64,000 nucleotides of DNA from Oceanimonas marisflavi (GTDB lineage Bacteria; Pseudomonadota; Gammaproteobacteria; Enterobacterales; Aeromonadaceae). Below, piece by piece: positions 56,714 through 64,000 of the stretch. The DNA is taken from positions 167,774-231,773 of the forward strand of contig NZ_QAGM01000002.1 in NCBI RefSeq assembly GCF_003049725.1, in the 5' to 3' direction. Numbering within the stretch: position 1 is the first letter of the stretch; every line of letters starts with the position of its first letter. A program made the position numbers and the translations under genes. The notes under the pieces were generated by a model that worked only from the letters and a program-made list of their open reading frames with translations, did not search any database and was not told the origin of the DNA.

Positions 56714-57852
56714 CCCTGCCGCCCCTGAGCCTGTACATACATATTCCCTGGTGCGTGCAGAAGTGCCCCTACTGCGACTTTAACTCCCATGCCCTGAAGG
56801 CCGAGATTCCCGAGCAGGAGTATATAGACGCCCTGCTGGCGGATCTGGACGCCGACCTGCACTTTGCCCAGGGGCGCAAGCTGCACAGCATTTTTATCGG
56901 CGGCGGCACTCCCAGCCTGCTGAGCCCCGAGGCCATCGGCCGGTTGCTGGCCGGCGTGCGGGAACGCCTGCCCTTTGAAGACGGTATCGAAATCACTCTC
57001 GAGGCCAATCCGGGCACGGTGGAAGCGGGCCGCTTTGGCGGCTTTCGCGAGGCCGGGGTCAACCGTATTTCCATCGGCGTGCAGAGCTTTCAGAACGACA
57101 AGCTGGAACGGTTGGGCCGTATTCACGACCCCGACCAGGCCCGCTTTGCCGCAACAGAAGCCGCCAGCGTCGGGCTCAACAGTTTTAATATCGATCTGAT
57201 GCACGGCCTGCCGGAGCAGCGCCTTGAAGACGCCCTGTTTGATCTCGAGCAGGCCCTGGCCCTGGCGCCACCGCACCTGTCCTGGTATCAGCTCACCATA
57301 GAGCCCAATACCCCCTTTGCCTCGCGCCCACCGGCCCTGCCGGAAGACGATATCCTGGCGGAAATTTATGAGCGCGGCCACGAATTGCTGCTGGCTCACG
57401 GCTATCAGCAATATGAGGTCTCCGCCTACGCCCGCCCGGGGTTTGAGGCAAAACACAACCTTAACTACTGGCGTTTTGGCGACTACCTCGGCATCGGCTG
57501 CGGTGCCCACGGCAAAATCACCCTGCCGCTGGAAGGACGCATTCTGCGCACCGTCAAGGTCAGGCACCCTCGTGGCTATCTGGAGCCGGCCCGCCCCTAT
57601 CTGGATCAGCACTGGCACATAGCGGCACAGGATCTGTCGCTGGAATACTTCATGAACCGGCTGCGGCTGTTCGAGCCCATTCCCAAGTGTGATTTCACCG
57701 CCCTCACCGGCCAGCCCCTTGAACGGCTGAGCGCCCCGCTGGCCGAGGCGCAACGGCTGGAGCTGCTGCAGGATACCGGCACCCACTGGCAGGTTACGCC
57801 GCTGGGGCGGCGTTTTCTTAACCGCCTGCTCGATTTGTTTCTTGAGGAGTGA
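56707..57852 (+). CDS. hemW: Radical SAM heme-binding protein HemW
   Basis: 381 residues. The radical SAM cluster motif CVQKCPYC (about 17-24) is in the HemN-like form CxxxCxxCxF (CPYCDF). [14 protein letters not shown], and [10 protein letters not shown] follow, and a HemN C-terminal domain. In E. coli HemW binds heme and is thought to deliver it to respiratory proteins rather than to act as coproporphyrinogen dehydrogenase. The ATG gives [16 protein letters not shown] and overlaps the rdgB end. Confidence 0.93.
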   Translation: MLTLPPLSLYIHIPWCVQKCPYCDFNSHALKAEIPEQEYIDALLADLDADLHFAQGRKLHSIFIGGGTPSLLSPEAIGRLLAGVRERLPFEDGIEITLEANPGTVEAGRFGGFREAGVNRISIGVQSFQNDKLERLGRIHDPDQARFAATEAASVGLNSFNIDLMHGLPEQRLEDALFDLEQALALAPPHLSWYQLTIEPNTPFASRPPALPEDDILAEIYERGHELLLAHGYQQYEVSAYARPGFEAKHNLNYWRFGDYLGIGCGAHGKITLPLEGRILRTVKVRHPRGYLEPARPYLDQHWHIAAQDLSLEYFMNRLRLFEPIPKCDFTALTGQPLERLSAPLAEAQRLELLQDTGTHWQVTPLGRRFLNRLLDLFLEE

Positions 57853-57901
57853 AGCAGTTACACTTGCTGTTATTACTGCCTAACCACAGGCCAAGCAGGT
57901 T

Positions 57902-58636
57902 ATGTCATCACTGATTTACGAATTTCCCCTCAATGAAAAGTGCCGCAACTACCTGCGGCTGAGTGAGCTGCTGAAACAGATTGAACAGTGCCGGGCGCTG
58001 AATGCCCCCGGTCAGGCCACCGCCCTGTTCAAGGCCCTGCTCGACACCCTGGAGTTGCTGGAACGCTGCGATCTGCGCGCCGATCTGGCGAAAGATCTGG
58101 AGCAGCAGAACCAAAAGCTGGAAGCCTGGGCTCGAGTACCCGGGGTGGATGCGGCGGCTCTGCAACAATTTTCCCAAAAGCTGATCTCGATCAGCCAGCA
58201 GTTGCCTCGCAGCGCCCGACTGGGACAGACCCTGCGGGAAGACAAGCTGCTTTCGGCGGTACGCAGCCGCTTTGCCATTCCCGGTGGTCTCTGCCCCTTT
58301 GATGTGCCTCAGCTACATCACTGGCTTAACCAGCCGGCAGAGCGGCAACAGCGGGATCTGGATGTCTGGGTCGAGCAGCTTGCCTTGCTGAAGGAAGGCC
58401 TCAGCCTGCTGCTGACCCTGTGGCGGGAAAGCAGTCAGTTTCACCCCCAGCAGGCCAACGCCGGTTTTTTTCAGGACAGCGCCGAGCACACCGACATGAT
58501 CCGGCTGCGCCTGCCCATTGAACAGCCCGTTTATCCCGTGGTCAGTGGCAATAAATACCGTTTTACCATTCGTTTTATGCCGGTGGGCAACACCGAGATC
58601 GGCAACATCGACTTTGAACTGGCGAGCATTAAATGA
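57902..58636 (+). CDS. zapD: Cell division protein ZapD
   Basis: 244 residues. It starts [20 protein letters not shown] and carries the ZapD helical and beta domains (for example [20 protein letters not shown] near the C-terminus). It bundles FtsZ filaments at the division ring. Its stop overlaps the yacG start (ATGA). The zapD-yacG-mutT trio normally follows coaE; here it lies 23 kb from coaE and after hemW. Confidence 0.93.
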   Translation: MSSLIYEFPLNEKCRNYLRLSELLKQIEQCRALNAPGQATALFKALLDTLELLERCDLRADLAKDLEQQNQKLEAWARVPGVDAAALQQFSQKLISISQQLPRSARLGQTLREDKLLSAVRSRFAIPGGLCPFDVPQLHHWLNQPAERQQRDLDVWVEQLALLKEGLSLLLTLWRESSQFHPQQANAGFFQDSAEHTDMIRLRLPIEQPVYPVVSGNKYRFTIRFMPVGNTEIGNIDFELASIK

Positions 58637-58824
58637 GCACAATAACAACCGTCCCCTGCCCCACCTGCGGCACCGCCGTGGAATGGGGGGAGCAAAGCCC
58701 CTTTCGTCCCTTTTGCAGCAAGCGCTGCCAGCTGATCGATCTGGGGGAATGGGCCGATGAGGAAAAACGCATACCCGGCGAGCCCGCCTGGTTGCCGGAG
58801 CAGGACGGTGAAAATGAGTACTGA
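58633..58824 (+). CDS. yacG: DNA gyrase inhibitor YacG
   Basis: 63-residue zinc protein. Zinc ligands are in VPCPTCGT (Cys9, Cys12) and [14 protein letters not shown] (Cys28, Cys32), the exact YacG signature, and the tail is acidic. In E. coli it binds GyrB and blocks DNA binding by gyrase. It overlaps zapD by 4 bp and mutT by 11 bp. Confidence 0.94.
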   Translation: MSTITTVPCPTCGTAVEWGEQSPFRPFCSKRCQLIDLGEWADEEKRIPGEPAWLPEQDGENEY

Positions 58825-59227
58825 GGTTAAAAAGTCGGTGCTGGTGGCGGTAGGCGTGATTGAAAATGCCGCCGGCGAGATTTTTGTCTGCCGCCGGGGC
58901 GAGAGCCAGCATCAGGCCTTTAAATGGGAGTTTCCCGGCGGCAAGGTAGAAAGCGGTGAAACCGTGGCTCAGGCCCTGGCCCGGGAGCTGGAAGAGGAAA
59001 TAGGCATACAGGTTACCCGGTGCGCGCCCTTTATGCGCATTGAGCACGACTATGGCGACAAGCAGGTCACCCTGGATATTCGCAAGGTCAGCGCCTTTAC
59101 CGGCGAGCCCCACGGCCGCGAGGGCCAGCCCAGCCGCTGGGTGCCGGTGCCAGAGCTGCACCACTACGACTTTCCCGCCGCCAACAGCCCGATAGTGGAA
59201 AAACTGCAGAACAATAGTGAGGGGTAA
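58814..59227 (+). CDS. mutT: 8-oxo-dGTP diphosphatase MutT
   Basis: 137 residues (E. coli MutT 129). The Nudix box is complete: [20 protein letters not shown] followed by EIGI. The N-terminal [18 protein letters not shown] strand matches MutT. It hydrolyses 8-oxo-dGTP and prevents A:T to C:G mutations. The start at ATG 58814 overlaps yacG. The last codons (Ser-Glu-Gly) and the TAA stop are formed by a G-rich repeat (59217-59282), so the C-terminus may have been altered by repeat insertion. Confidence 0.93.
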   Translation: MSTEVKKSVLVAVGVIENAAGEIFVCRRGESQHQAFKWEFPGGKVESGETVAQALARELEEEIGIQVTRCAPFMRIEHDYGDKQVTLDIRKVSAFTGEPHGREGQPSRWVPVPELHHYDFPAANSPIVEKLQNNSEG

Positions 59228-59282
59228 AGGGTGAGGAGTGAGGGGAATCACTTCACCTCACTCCTTTCACCTCACCCCTCAC
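59217..59282. repeat. G-rich heptamer hairpin, GTGAGGG type (copy 4)
   Basis: GTGAGGGG..AGGGTGAGGAGTGAGG faces CCTCACTCC..CACCTCACCCCTCAC around AATCACTT. It is the best paired copy; it overlaps the 3' end of mutT and separates it from the convergent parC. Confidence 0.75.
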
Positions 59283-59287
59283 GTTTT

Positions 59288-61534
59288 TTATTCAATCTCC
59301 AGGCTGTCCACCCGTTGCAGGCCGCGGGGCAGAAGGGCGCCGCGGCGACCGCGCTCACCCTGGTAATGGGCCAGATCGGCGGGCTTCAGGGTCAGCTTGC
59401 GCTTGCCGGCGTGCAGGGTCACGCTAGCCCCTTCCGGCACCACCGCCAGTTGCTTGATGTAGTCTTCCCGGGCCTGCACCTTGGCCCCGGTAATGCCGAT
59501 CAGCTTGTTGCCCTTGCCCTTGGCCAGCATGGGCAGGTCCTTCAGCGGAAACAGCAGCATGCGGCCCTCGTTGGTCACCACCAGGCACAGCTCGCTGTCC
59601 ACCTGTGAAACCGGCACCGGCTTTATCACCTCGCCGCCGGCGGGCACGGTGAGCAGGGCCTTGCCATTCTTGTTGCGGCTCACCATGTCGCCGTAACGGC
59701 ACACAAAACCGTAACCGGCGTCGGACGCCAGCAGGTAGAGCCGCTCCTCCTCGCCGGCCAGCACAAAGCGGGCCTGCTCTCCCGGACTCAGGCTGCAGCG
59801 GCCGGTCAGCGGCTCGCCCTGGCCCCGGGCCGAGGGCAGACTGTGGGCGTCCAGGCCATAGGCCCGGCCTGTGTTCGACAGGAACACCGCCATCTGGTTG
59901 CTGCGCCCGGGGGCGGCATCGAGAAAGCCGTCGCCGGCCTTGTAGCTGAGCCCGGCGCCGTCCACCTCATGGCCCTTGGCGGAGCGGATCCAGCCTTTTT
60001 CCGACAGCACTATGGTCACCGGCTCACTGGGGATCAGTTCTTTTTCACTCAGGGCTTTGGCTTCCTGCCGCTCCACCAGGGGAGAACGACGGTCGTCGCC
60101 GTATTTCTCGGCATCGGCCAGGATCTCTTTCTTGAGCAGGGTGCTGAGGCGGCGCTCGGATCCCAGAATCTGCGCCAGCTTGTCCCGCTCCTTGCTGAGT
60201 TCATCCTGCTCGCCACGGATCTTCATTTCCTCCAGTTTGGCCAGGTGGCGCAGCTTCAGCTCGAGAATGGCCTCGGCCTGGGTTTCGGTCAGACCAAAAC
60301 GGGCCATCAGCACCGGCTTGGGCTCGTCCTCGCTGCGAATGATCTCGATCACCTCATCGATATTGAGGAAGGCGATCAGCAGGCCGGCCAGAATATGCAG
60401 CCGGGCTTCCACCTTGTCGAGCCGGTGCTGCAGCCGGTTGCGCACGGTTTCCCGGCGGAACTGCAGCCATTCACCCAGAATGCGATCCAGGGTTTTCACC
60501 TGAGGCCGGTTATCCAGCCCCAGCATATTGAGATTGACCCGGTAGTTCTTCTCCAGATCCGTGCTGGCGAACAGGTGCTGCATCAGCTGCTCTACATCCA
60601 CCCGGTTGGAGCGGGGAATGATCACCAGCCGGGTCGGGTTCTCGTGATCCGACTCGTCCCGCAGATCCGCCACCATGGGCAGCTTCTTGGCCTGCATCTG
60701 GCCGGCGATCTGCTCCAGGATCTTGGCTCCGCTGGCCTGATGGGGCAGCGCGGTAATAACGATATCGCCCTGCTCCTGATGGTAGACGGCGCGCATTTTG
60801 ATGCTGCCCTTGCCGGTTTCATAGATTTTCTGAATATCGGCTCTGGGGGTAATGATCTCGGCCCGGGTCGGATAATCGGGTCCGGCCACGTGTTCCATCA
60901 GCTCGGTGACCGTGGCCTTGGGGTGGTCCAGCAGGTGCACACAGGCACTGGCCAGCTCCCGGGCGTTGTGGGGCGGAATGTCGGTGGCCATGCCCACGGC
61001 AATGCCGGTGACGCCGTTCAGCAGAATATGCGGCAACCGGGCCGGCAGCATGCGCGGCTCTTTCATGGTGCCGTCGAAGTTCGGGATCCACTCCACCGTG
61101 CCCTGCCCCAGTTCGCTCAGCAGCAGCTCGGAGAAGCGCGACAGCCGCGCCTCGGTATAGCGCATGGCGGCGAAGGACTTGGGATCGTCCGGCGCGCCCC
61201 AGTTGCCCTGGCCATCCACCAGCGGATAGCGGTAGGAGAAGGGCTGGGCCATCAGCACCATGGCCTCGTAACAGGCGGAGTCGCCGTGAGGATGGTATTT
61301 ACCCAGCACATCACCCACGGTACGGGCGGATTTCTTGTGCTTGGACAGGGCCGACAGCCCCAGCTCGCTCATGGCGTAGATAATACGGCGCTGTACCGGC
61401 TTGAGGCCGTCGCCGATGTGCGGCAGGGCCCGGTCCATGATCACGTACATGGAGTAGTTGAGGTAGGCCTGCTCGGTAAAGGTGTGCAGCGGCTGGCGCT
61501 CCACCCCTTCCATGGTAAAGTCTTGATTGCTCAT
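59288..61534 (-). CDS. parC: DNA topoisomerase IV subunit A
   Basis: 748 residues (E. coli ParC 752). The catalytic Tyr126 is in [11 protein letters not shown]. The quinolone-resistance region [14 protein letters not shown] keeps Ser86 and Glu90 (E. coli Ser80/Glu84), so no classical resistance change is present. The C-terminal beta-pinwheel (about 500-748) is shorter than that of GyrA. It cuts and religates DNA to unlink daughter chromosomes. It follows parE by 13 bp. Confidence 0.96.
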   Translation of the reverse strand: MSNQDFTMEGVERQPLHTFTEQAYLNYSMYVIMDRALPHIGDGLKPVQRRIIYAMSELGLSALSKHKKSARTVGDVLGKYHPHGDSACYEAMVLMAQPFSYRYPLVDGQGNWGAPDDPKSFAAMRYTEARLSRFSELLLSELGQGTVEWIPNFDGTMKEPRMLPARLPHILLNGVTGIAVGMATDIPPHNARELASACVHLLDHPKATVTELMEHVAGPDYPTRAEIITPRADIQKIYETGKGSIKMRAVYHQEQGDIVITALPHQASGAKILEQIAGQMQAKKLPMVADLRDESDHENPTRLVIIPRSNRVDVEQLMQHLFASTDLEKNYRVNLNMLGLDNRPQVKTLDRILGEWLQFRRETVRNRLQHRLDKVEARLHILAGLLIAFLNIDEVIEIIRSEDEPKPVLMARFGLTETQAEAILELKLRHLAKLEEMKIRGEQDELSKERDKLAQILGSERRLSTLLKKEILADAEKYGDDRRSPLVERQEAKALSEKELIPSEPVTIVLSEKGWIRSAKGHEVDGAGLSYKAGDGFLDAAPGRSNQMAVFLSNTGRAYGLDAHSLPSARGQGEPLTGRCSLSPGEQARFVLAGEEERLYLLASDAGYGFVCRYGDMVSRNKNGKALLTVPAGGEVIKPVPVSQVDSELCLVVTNEGRMLLFPLKDLPMLAKGKGNKLIGITGAKVQAREDYIKQLAVVPEGASVTLHAGKRKLTLKPADLAHYQGERGRRGALLPRGLQRVDSLEIE

Positions 61535-61547
61535 TGTATTGTTATCC

Positions 61548-63443
61548 TCAGGCCAGGGGGTCGACCATATTGCCCTTGGTTTCCAGCCATTCCCGGCGAT
61601 CGCCGGCGCGCTTTTTGGACAACAGCATGTCCATCAGCTTTTCGGTAGCCTCGGCGTCGTCCACGGTCAGCTGCACCAGACGGCGGGTGTTGGGATCCAG
61701 GGTGGTTTCCCGCAGCTGCTTGGGGTTCATCTCACCCAGACCTTTAAAGCGGGTGACCTGCACCTTGCCCTTTTTCTTCTCGGCACGAATGCGCTCGAGC
61801 ACGCCGTCGCGCTCGTCTTCATCCAGGGCGTAGAACACTTCCTTGCCCACATCGATGCGGTAAAGCGGCGGCATGGCCACAAATACATGTCCCGCCGCCA
61901 CCAGATGGCGAAAGTGACGCACAAACAGGGCGCACAGCAGGGTGGCGATGTGCAGACCGTCGGAGTCGGCGTCGGCGAGAATGCACACCTTGCCATAGCG
62001 CAGACCGGACAGGTCGTCCGAGTCCGGATCCAGGCCGATGGCCACCGAGATGTCGTGCACCTCCTGAGAAGCCAGCACCTGGCCGGACTCCACTTCCCAG
62101 GTATTAAGAATTTTCCCACGCAGAGGCATAATGGCCTGAAATTCCCGGTCCCGAGCCTGTTTGGCGCTGCCGCCGGCCGAGTCCCCTTCCACCAGAAACA
62201 GCTCGCCCTGCAGCGGATCGGAGCAGGCGCAGTCGGTGAGCTTGCCGGGCAGCGCCGGGCCCTGAGTGACCTTCTTGCGCACCACCTTTTTGGCCTGGCG
62301 CAGCCGGCGCTGGGCGCTGCTGATGCACAGCTCGGCCAGTTGCTCGGCCAGCTCGATATGCTGGTTCAGCCACAGGCTGAAGGCGTCCTTCACCACCCCG
62401 GAGACAAAGGCCGCGCACTGGCGCGACGACAGCCGCTCCTTGGTCTGGCCGGCAAACTGGGGATCCTGAATTTTCACCGACAGAATATAGGCGCAGCGCT
62501 CCCAGATATCGTCCGGGGTCAGTTTCACGCCCCGGGGCAGCAGGTTGCGGAATTCGCAGAATTCGCGCATGGCATCCAGTAGCCCCTGGCGCAGACCGTT
62601 AACGTGGGTGCCGCCTTGGGCCGTGGGGATCAGGTTGACGTAGCTTTCCCCCAGAGTTTCGCCCCCTTCCGGCAGCCAGCACAGGGCCCAGTCCGCCGCC
62701 GAATGCTCGGCGGAGAAGCTGCCGGTAAAGGGCGCTTCCGGCAGGCAGGGATAGTCCTTGACCGCTTCCACCAGATAGTCCTTGAGACCATCCTCGTAGC
62801 ACCACTCCAGGGATTCCTTGTTGACCTTGTCGTCAAAGCGAATGGTCAGCCCGGGGCACAGTACCGCCTTGGCTCGCAGCAGGTGCCGGAGCCGGGTGGC
62901 GGAAAATCTGGGCGAGTCAAAGTAGCTGCCATCGGGCCAGAACCGCACCCGGGTGCCGGTGTTGCGCTGGCCGCAGGTGCCGGTCACGGTGAGTTCATTG
63001 ACCTTGTTGCCGTTTTCAAAGGCCATTTCATACACCTGGCCGCCCCGGCGCACGGTCACGTCCACCCTAGTACTCAGGGCGTTGACCACGGAGATCCCTA
63101 CTCCGTGCAGACCGCCGGAGAACTGGTAGTTCTTGTTGGAGAACTTGCCGCCGGCATGCAGCTTGCTGAAGATCAGCTCCACCCCGGAAATGCCTTCTTC
63201 CGGGTGAATGTCCACCGGCATGCCGCGGCCGTCGTCGATCACCTCAAGGGACTGATCCTCATGCAGGATCACTTCCACCTTGCGGGCATGGCCGGCCAGG
63301 GCTTCGTCCACGCTGTTGTCGATGACTTCCTGGCCAAGGTGGTTGGGGCGGGCGGTGTCCGTATACATGCCGGGGCGACGTCGCACCGGCTCCAGACCAT
63401 TGAGCACCTCAATGGCGTCGGCAGTATATTGACTCGATGTCAT
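61548..63443 (-). CDS. parE: DNA topoisomerase IV subunit B
   Basis: 631 residues (E. coli ParE 630). GHKL ATPase domain with [29 protein letters not shown] and [15 protein letters not shown]; transducer domain; TOPRIM with [16 protein letters not shown] and [15 protein letters not shown]. It supplies the ATP-driven gate for ParC. First gene of parE-parC. Upstream lie repeats and an insertion sequence rather than another gene. Confidence 0.96.
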   Translation of the reverse strand: MTSSQYTADAIEVLNGLEPVRRRPGMYTDTARPNHLGQEVIDNSVDEALAGHARKVEVILHEDQSLEVIDDGRGMPVDIHPEEGISGVELIFSKLHAGGKFSNKNYQFSGGLHGVGISVVNALSTRVDVTVRRGGQVYEMAFENGNKVNELTVTGTCGQRNTGTRVRFWPDGSYFDSPRFSATRLRHLLRAKAVLCPGLTIRFDDKVNKESLEWCYEDGLKDYLVEAVKDYPCLPEAPFTGSFSAEHSAADWALCWLPEGGETLGESYVNLIPTAQGGTHVNGLRQGLLDAMREFCEFRNLLPRGVKLTPDDIWERCAYILSVKIQDPQFAGQTKERLSSRQCAAFVSGVVKDAFSLWLNQHIELAEQLAELCISSAQRRLRQAKKVVRKKVTQGPALPGKLTDCACSDPLQGELFLVEGDSAGGSAKQARDREFQAIMPLRGKILNTWEVESGQVLASQEVHDISVAIGLDPDSDDLSGLRYGKVCILADADSDGLHIATLLCALFVRHFRHLVAAGHVFVAMPPLYRIDVGKEVFYALDEDERDGVLERIRAEKKKGKVQVTRFKGLGEMNPKQLRETTLDPNTRRLVQLTVDDAEATEKLMDMLLSKKRAGDRREWLETKGNMVDPLA

Positions 63444-63526
63444 ATTGACCTTCGGTAATCAGGGATTATCCGCAGATCTTACTACTCGCAGCCCATTGCG
63501 GGAAGCGGGAAGCAAAACCGCCACGC

Positions 63527-63639
63527 GAAGCATCAGCAGGATTACCTGCGCCGACACGCTTCAGGCCCCTCCCCGGGACGCTCGGCACCTGCCCTCCCTG
63601 GCAGGTGACGGTCGGCTCCGGTAATCCTGCTGCTGCTTC
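63527..63639 (+). repeat. Structured intergenic element, copy C
   Basis: 113 bp bounded by GAAGC/GCTTC. Outer arms CAGCAGGATTACC/GGTAATCCTGCTG pair over 13 bp. The small hairpin is CCC-CTCCCC-GGG and the main hairpin ACCTGCC-CTCCCT-GGCAGGT (63587-63606). The blocks CGCCGACACGCTTC, GGGACGCTCGGC and GACGGTCGGCT are identical to copy A. Confidence 0.85.
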
Positions 63640-63669
63640 ATGCAATTCCGGAGCTGGCTGTGAAGGGCC

Positions 63670-63749
63670 GTAGGTTGGCGATGAGCGCAGCGAATCCCAA
63701 CATTCCGCAGCCGGCCTGGTGTTGGAATTCGCTACGCTCATTCACAACC
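63670..63749. repeat. REP-like inverted pair (GTAGGTTGG type)
   Basis: GTAGGTTGGCGATGAGCGCA followed by GCGAATCCCAACA is mirrored by TGTTGGAATTCGCTACGCTC followed by ATTCACAACC, around GCAGCCGGCCTG. Single or decayed units are at 46314 and 44638. Confidence 0.78.
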
Positions 63750-63755
63750 CCCCCG

Positions 63756-64000
63756 TGTCAGGATAGTTGTCGCCTCTTTAAAACCCAATACCATAGACGG
63801 AGGGGCGATAAGTAGACATGAATGAATCAGTACCCTGAAGAACGTAGAAACGCCATGATCCGGAAGATGCTGCCTCCGGATTGTCCTTCCATTGCTCAGC
63901 TGGCTCGTGATGAGGGAATATCGAAGTGGACCCTGTATGATTGGCGTAAGCAAGCCATTGATGGAGCGCAGAGAATACCCATGCCGGACAAGCCAGCAGA
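63756..64000 (+). mobile_element. Left end of an insertion sequence (cut by window edge)
   Basis: TGTCAGGATAGTTGTCGCC at 63756 looks like a terminal inverted repeat (TGTCA start), 66 bp before a transposase start. The right end and target duplication lie outside the window, so the boundary is inferred. Confidence 0.55.
63822..64000 (+). CDS. IS transposase, N-terminal part (helix-turn-helix)
   Basis: Partial gene, 59 codons to the window edge, no stop. The translation starts MNQYPEERRNAMIRKMLPPD and holds a helix-turn-helix SIAQLARDEGISKWTLYDWR followed by KQA, typical of the orfA/HTH part of IS3-like transposases. An ATG four bases upstream runs into a stop at once. Whether the element is complete cannot be told. 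Confidence 0.75.
   Translation, partial: MNQYPEERRNAMIRKMLPPDCPSIAQLARDEGISKWTLYDWRKQAIDGAQRIPMPDKPA

Larger units (their letters stand above)
63444..63821. other. 378-bp repeat-rich region upstream of parE
   Basis: It holds about 80 bp of unique sequence next to parE (its likely promoter), structured-element copy C, a REP-like inverted pair, and then the left end of an insertion sequence beginning near 63756. No gene was seen. Confidence 0.75.

Noticed and set aside
63738..63953. Minus-strand 71-codon frame at the right edge
   Set aside because: It is antisense to the transposase start and has no start signals.

Overview
The window is about 64 kb of GC-rich chromosome from a gammaproteobacterium. 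Gene content and protein similarity recalled from memory (AcnB, PdhR-AceEF-Lpd, XanP-like permease, YacL, ZapD, YacG, RF2 with its recoding site, type IV pilus PilABCD and PilTU) point to the Aeromonadales, probably a marine Oceanimonas/Oceanisphaera/Zobellella-type organism. The genus is inference. Almost everything is core genome. No rRNA, tRNA, CRISPR array, prophage or complete mobile element was seen; one insertion-sequence transposase runs off the right edge.

Layout. 1-3.7 kb: start of mdh, the arginine uptake operon artPJQM, and divergent argR with ARG-box operators between artP and argR. 3.8-8.6 kb: a YfeX-like heme peroxidase behind an iron ABC operon (fbpABC) with a Fur-like site. 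8.8-10.5 kb: glnK-amtB behind a near-consensus sigma-54 promoter. 10.6-14.2 kb: arfB, yacL, a sterol-desaturase-family membrane enzyme and xanP. 14.4-26.6 kb: acnB, a PlpD-like patatin/beta-barrel protein, and the pyruvate dehydrogenase cluster pdhR-aceE-aceF-lpdA with a perfect PdhR operator. 27.0-34.5 kb: ampD, a retropepsin-like protein, nadC, pilABCD and coaE. 34.7-57.9 kb: trmB, lysS, prfB, the aapJQMP amino-acid transporter, recJ, xerD, fldB, brnQ, trmN6, srmB, a 59-residue Arg-rich small protein, yaaA, pilU, pilT, yggS, proC, yggT, a DUF4426 gene, rdgB and hemW. 57.9-63.4 kb: zapD-yacG-mutT, then parE-parC.

The genes form several coherent physiological modules: nitrogen (GlnK/AmtB), arginine and general amino-acid uptake, iron import, pyruvate-to-TCA entry (PDH, AcnB, Mdh), type IV pilus assembly and retraction, and translation fidelity and release (LysRS, RF2, ArfB).

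The least ordinary content is between the genes. At least four kinds of repeat occupy the intergenic space: (i) a structured element of about 85-115 bp, five copies, with two hairpins carrying the same hexaloop and stems that change in a compensated way; (ii) GTAG-headed REP-like palindromes arranged as inverted pairs; (iii) G-rich heptamer arrays (GTGAGGG and GGGGAAT types) facing a C-rich arm; (iv) a perfect 24-bp palindrome between fbpC and yfeX. Several supply the stop codon of the preceding gene. Two architectural oddities stand out: the usual coaE-zapD neighbourhood is split by a 23-kb block of core genes, and the xerD-recJ interval holds repeats where many relatives carry dsbC.
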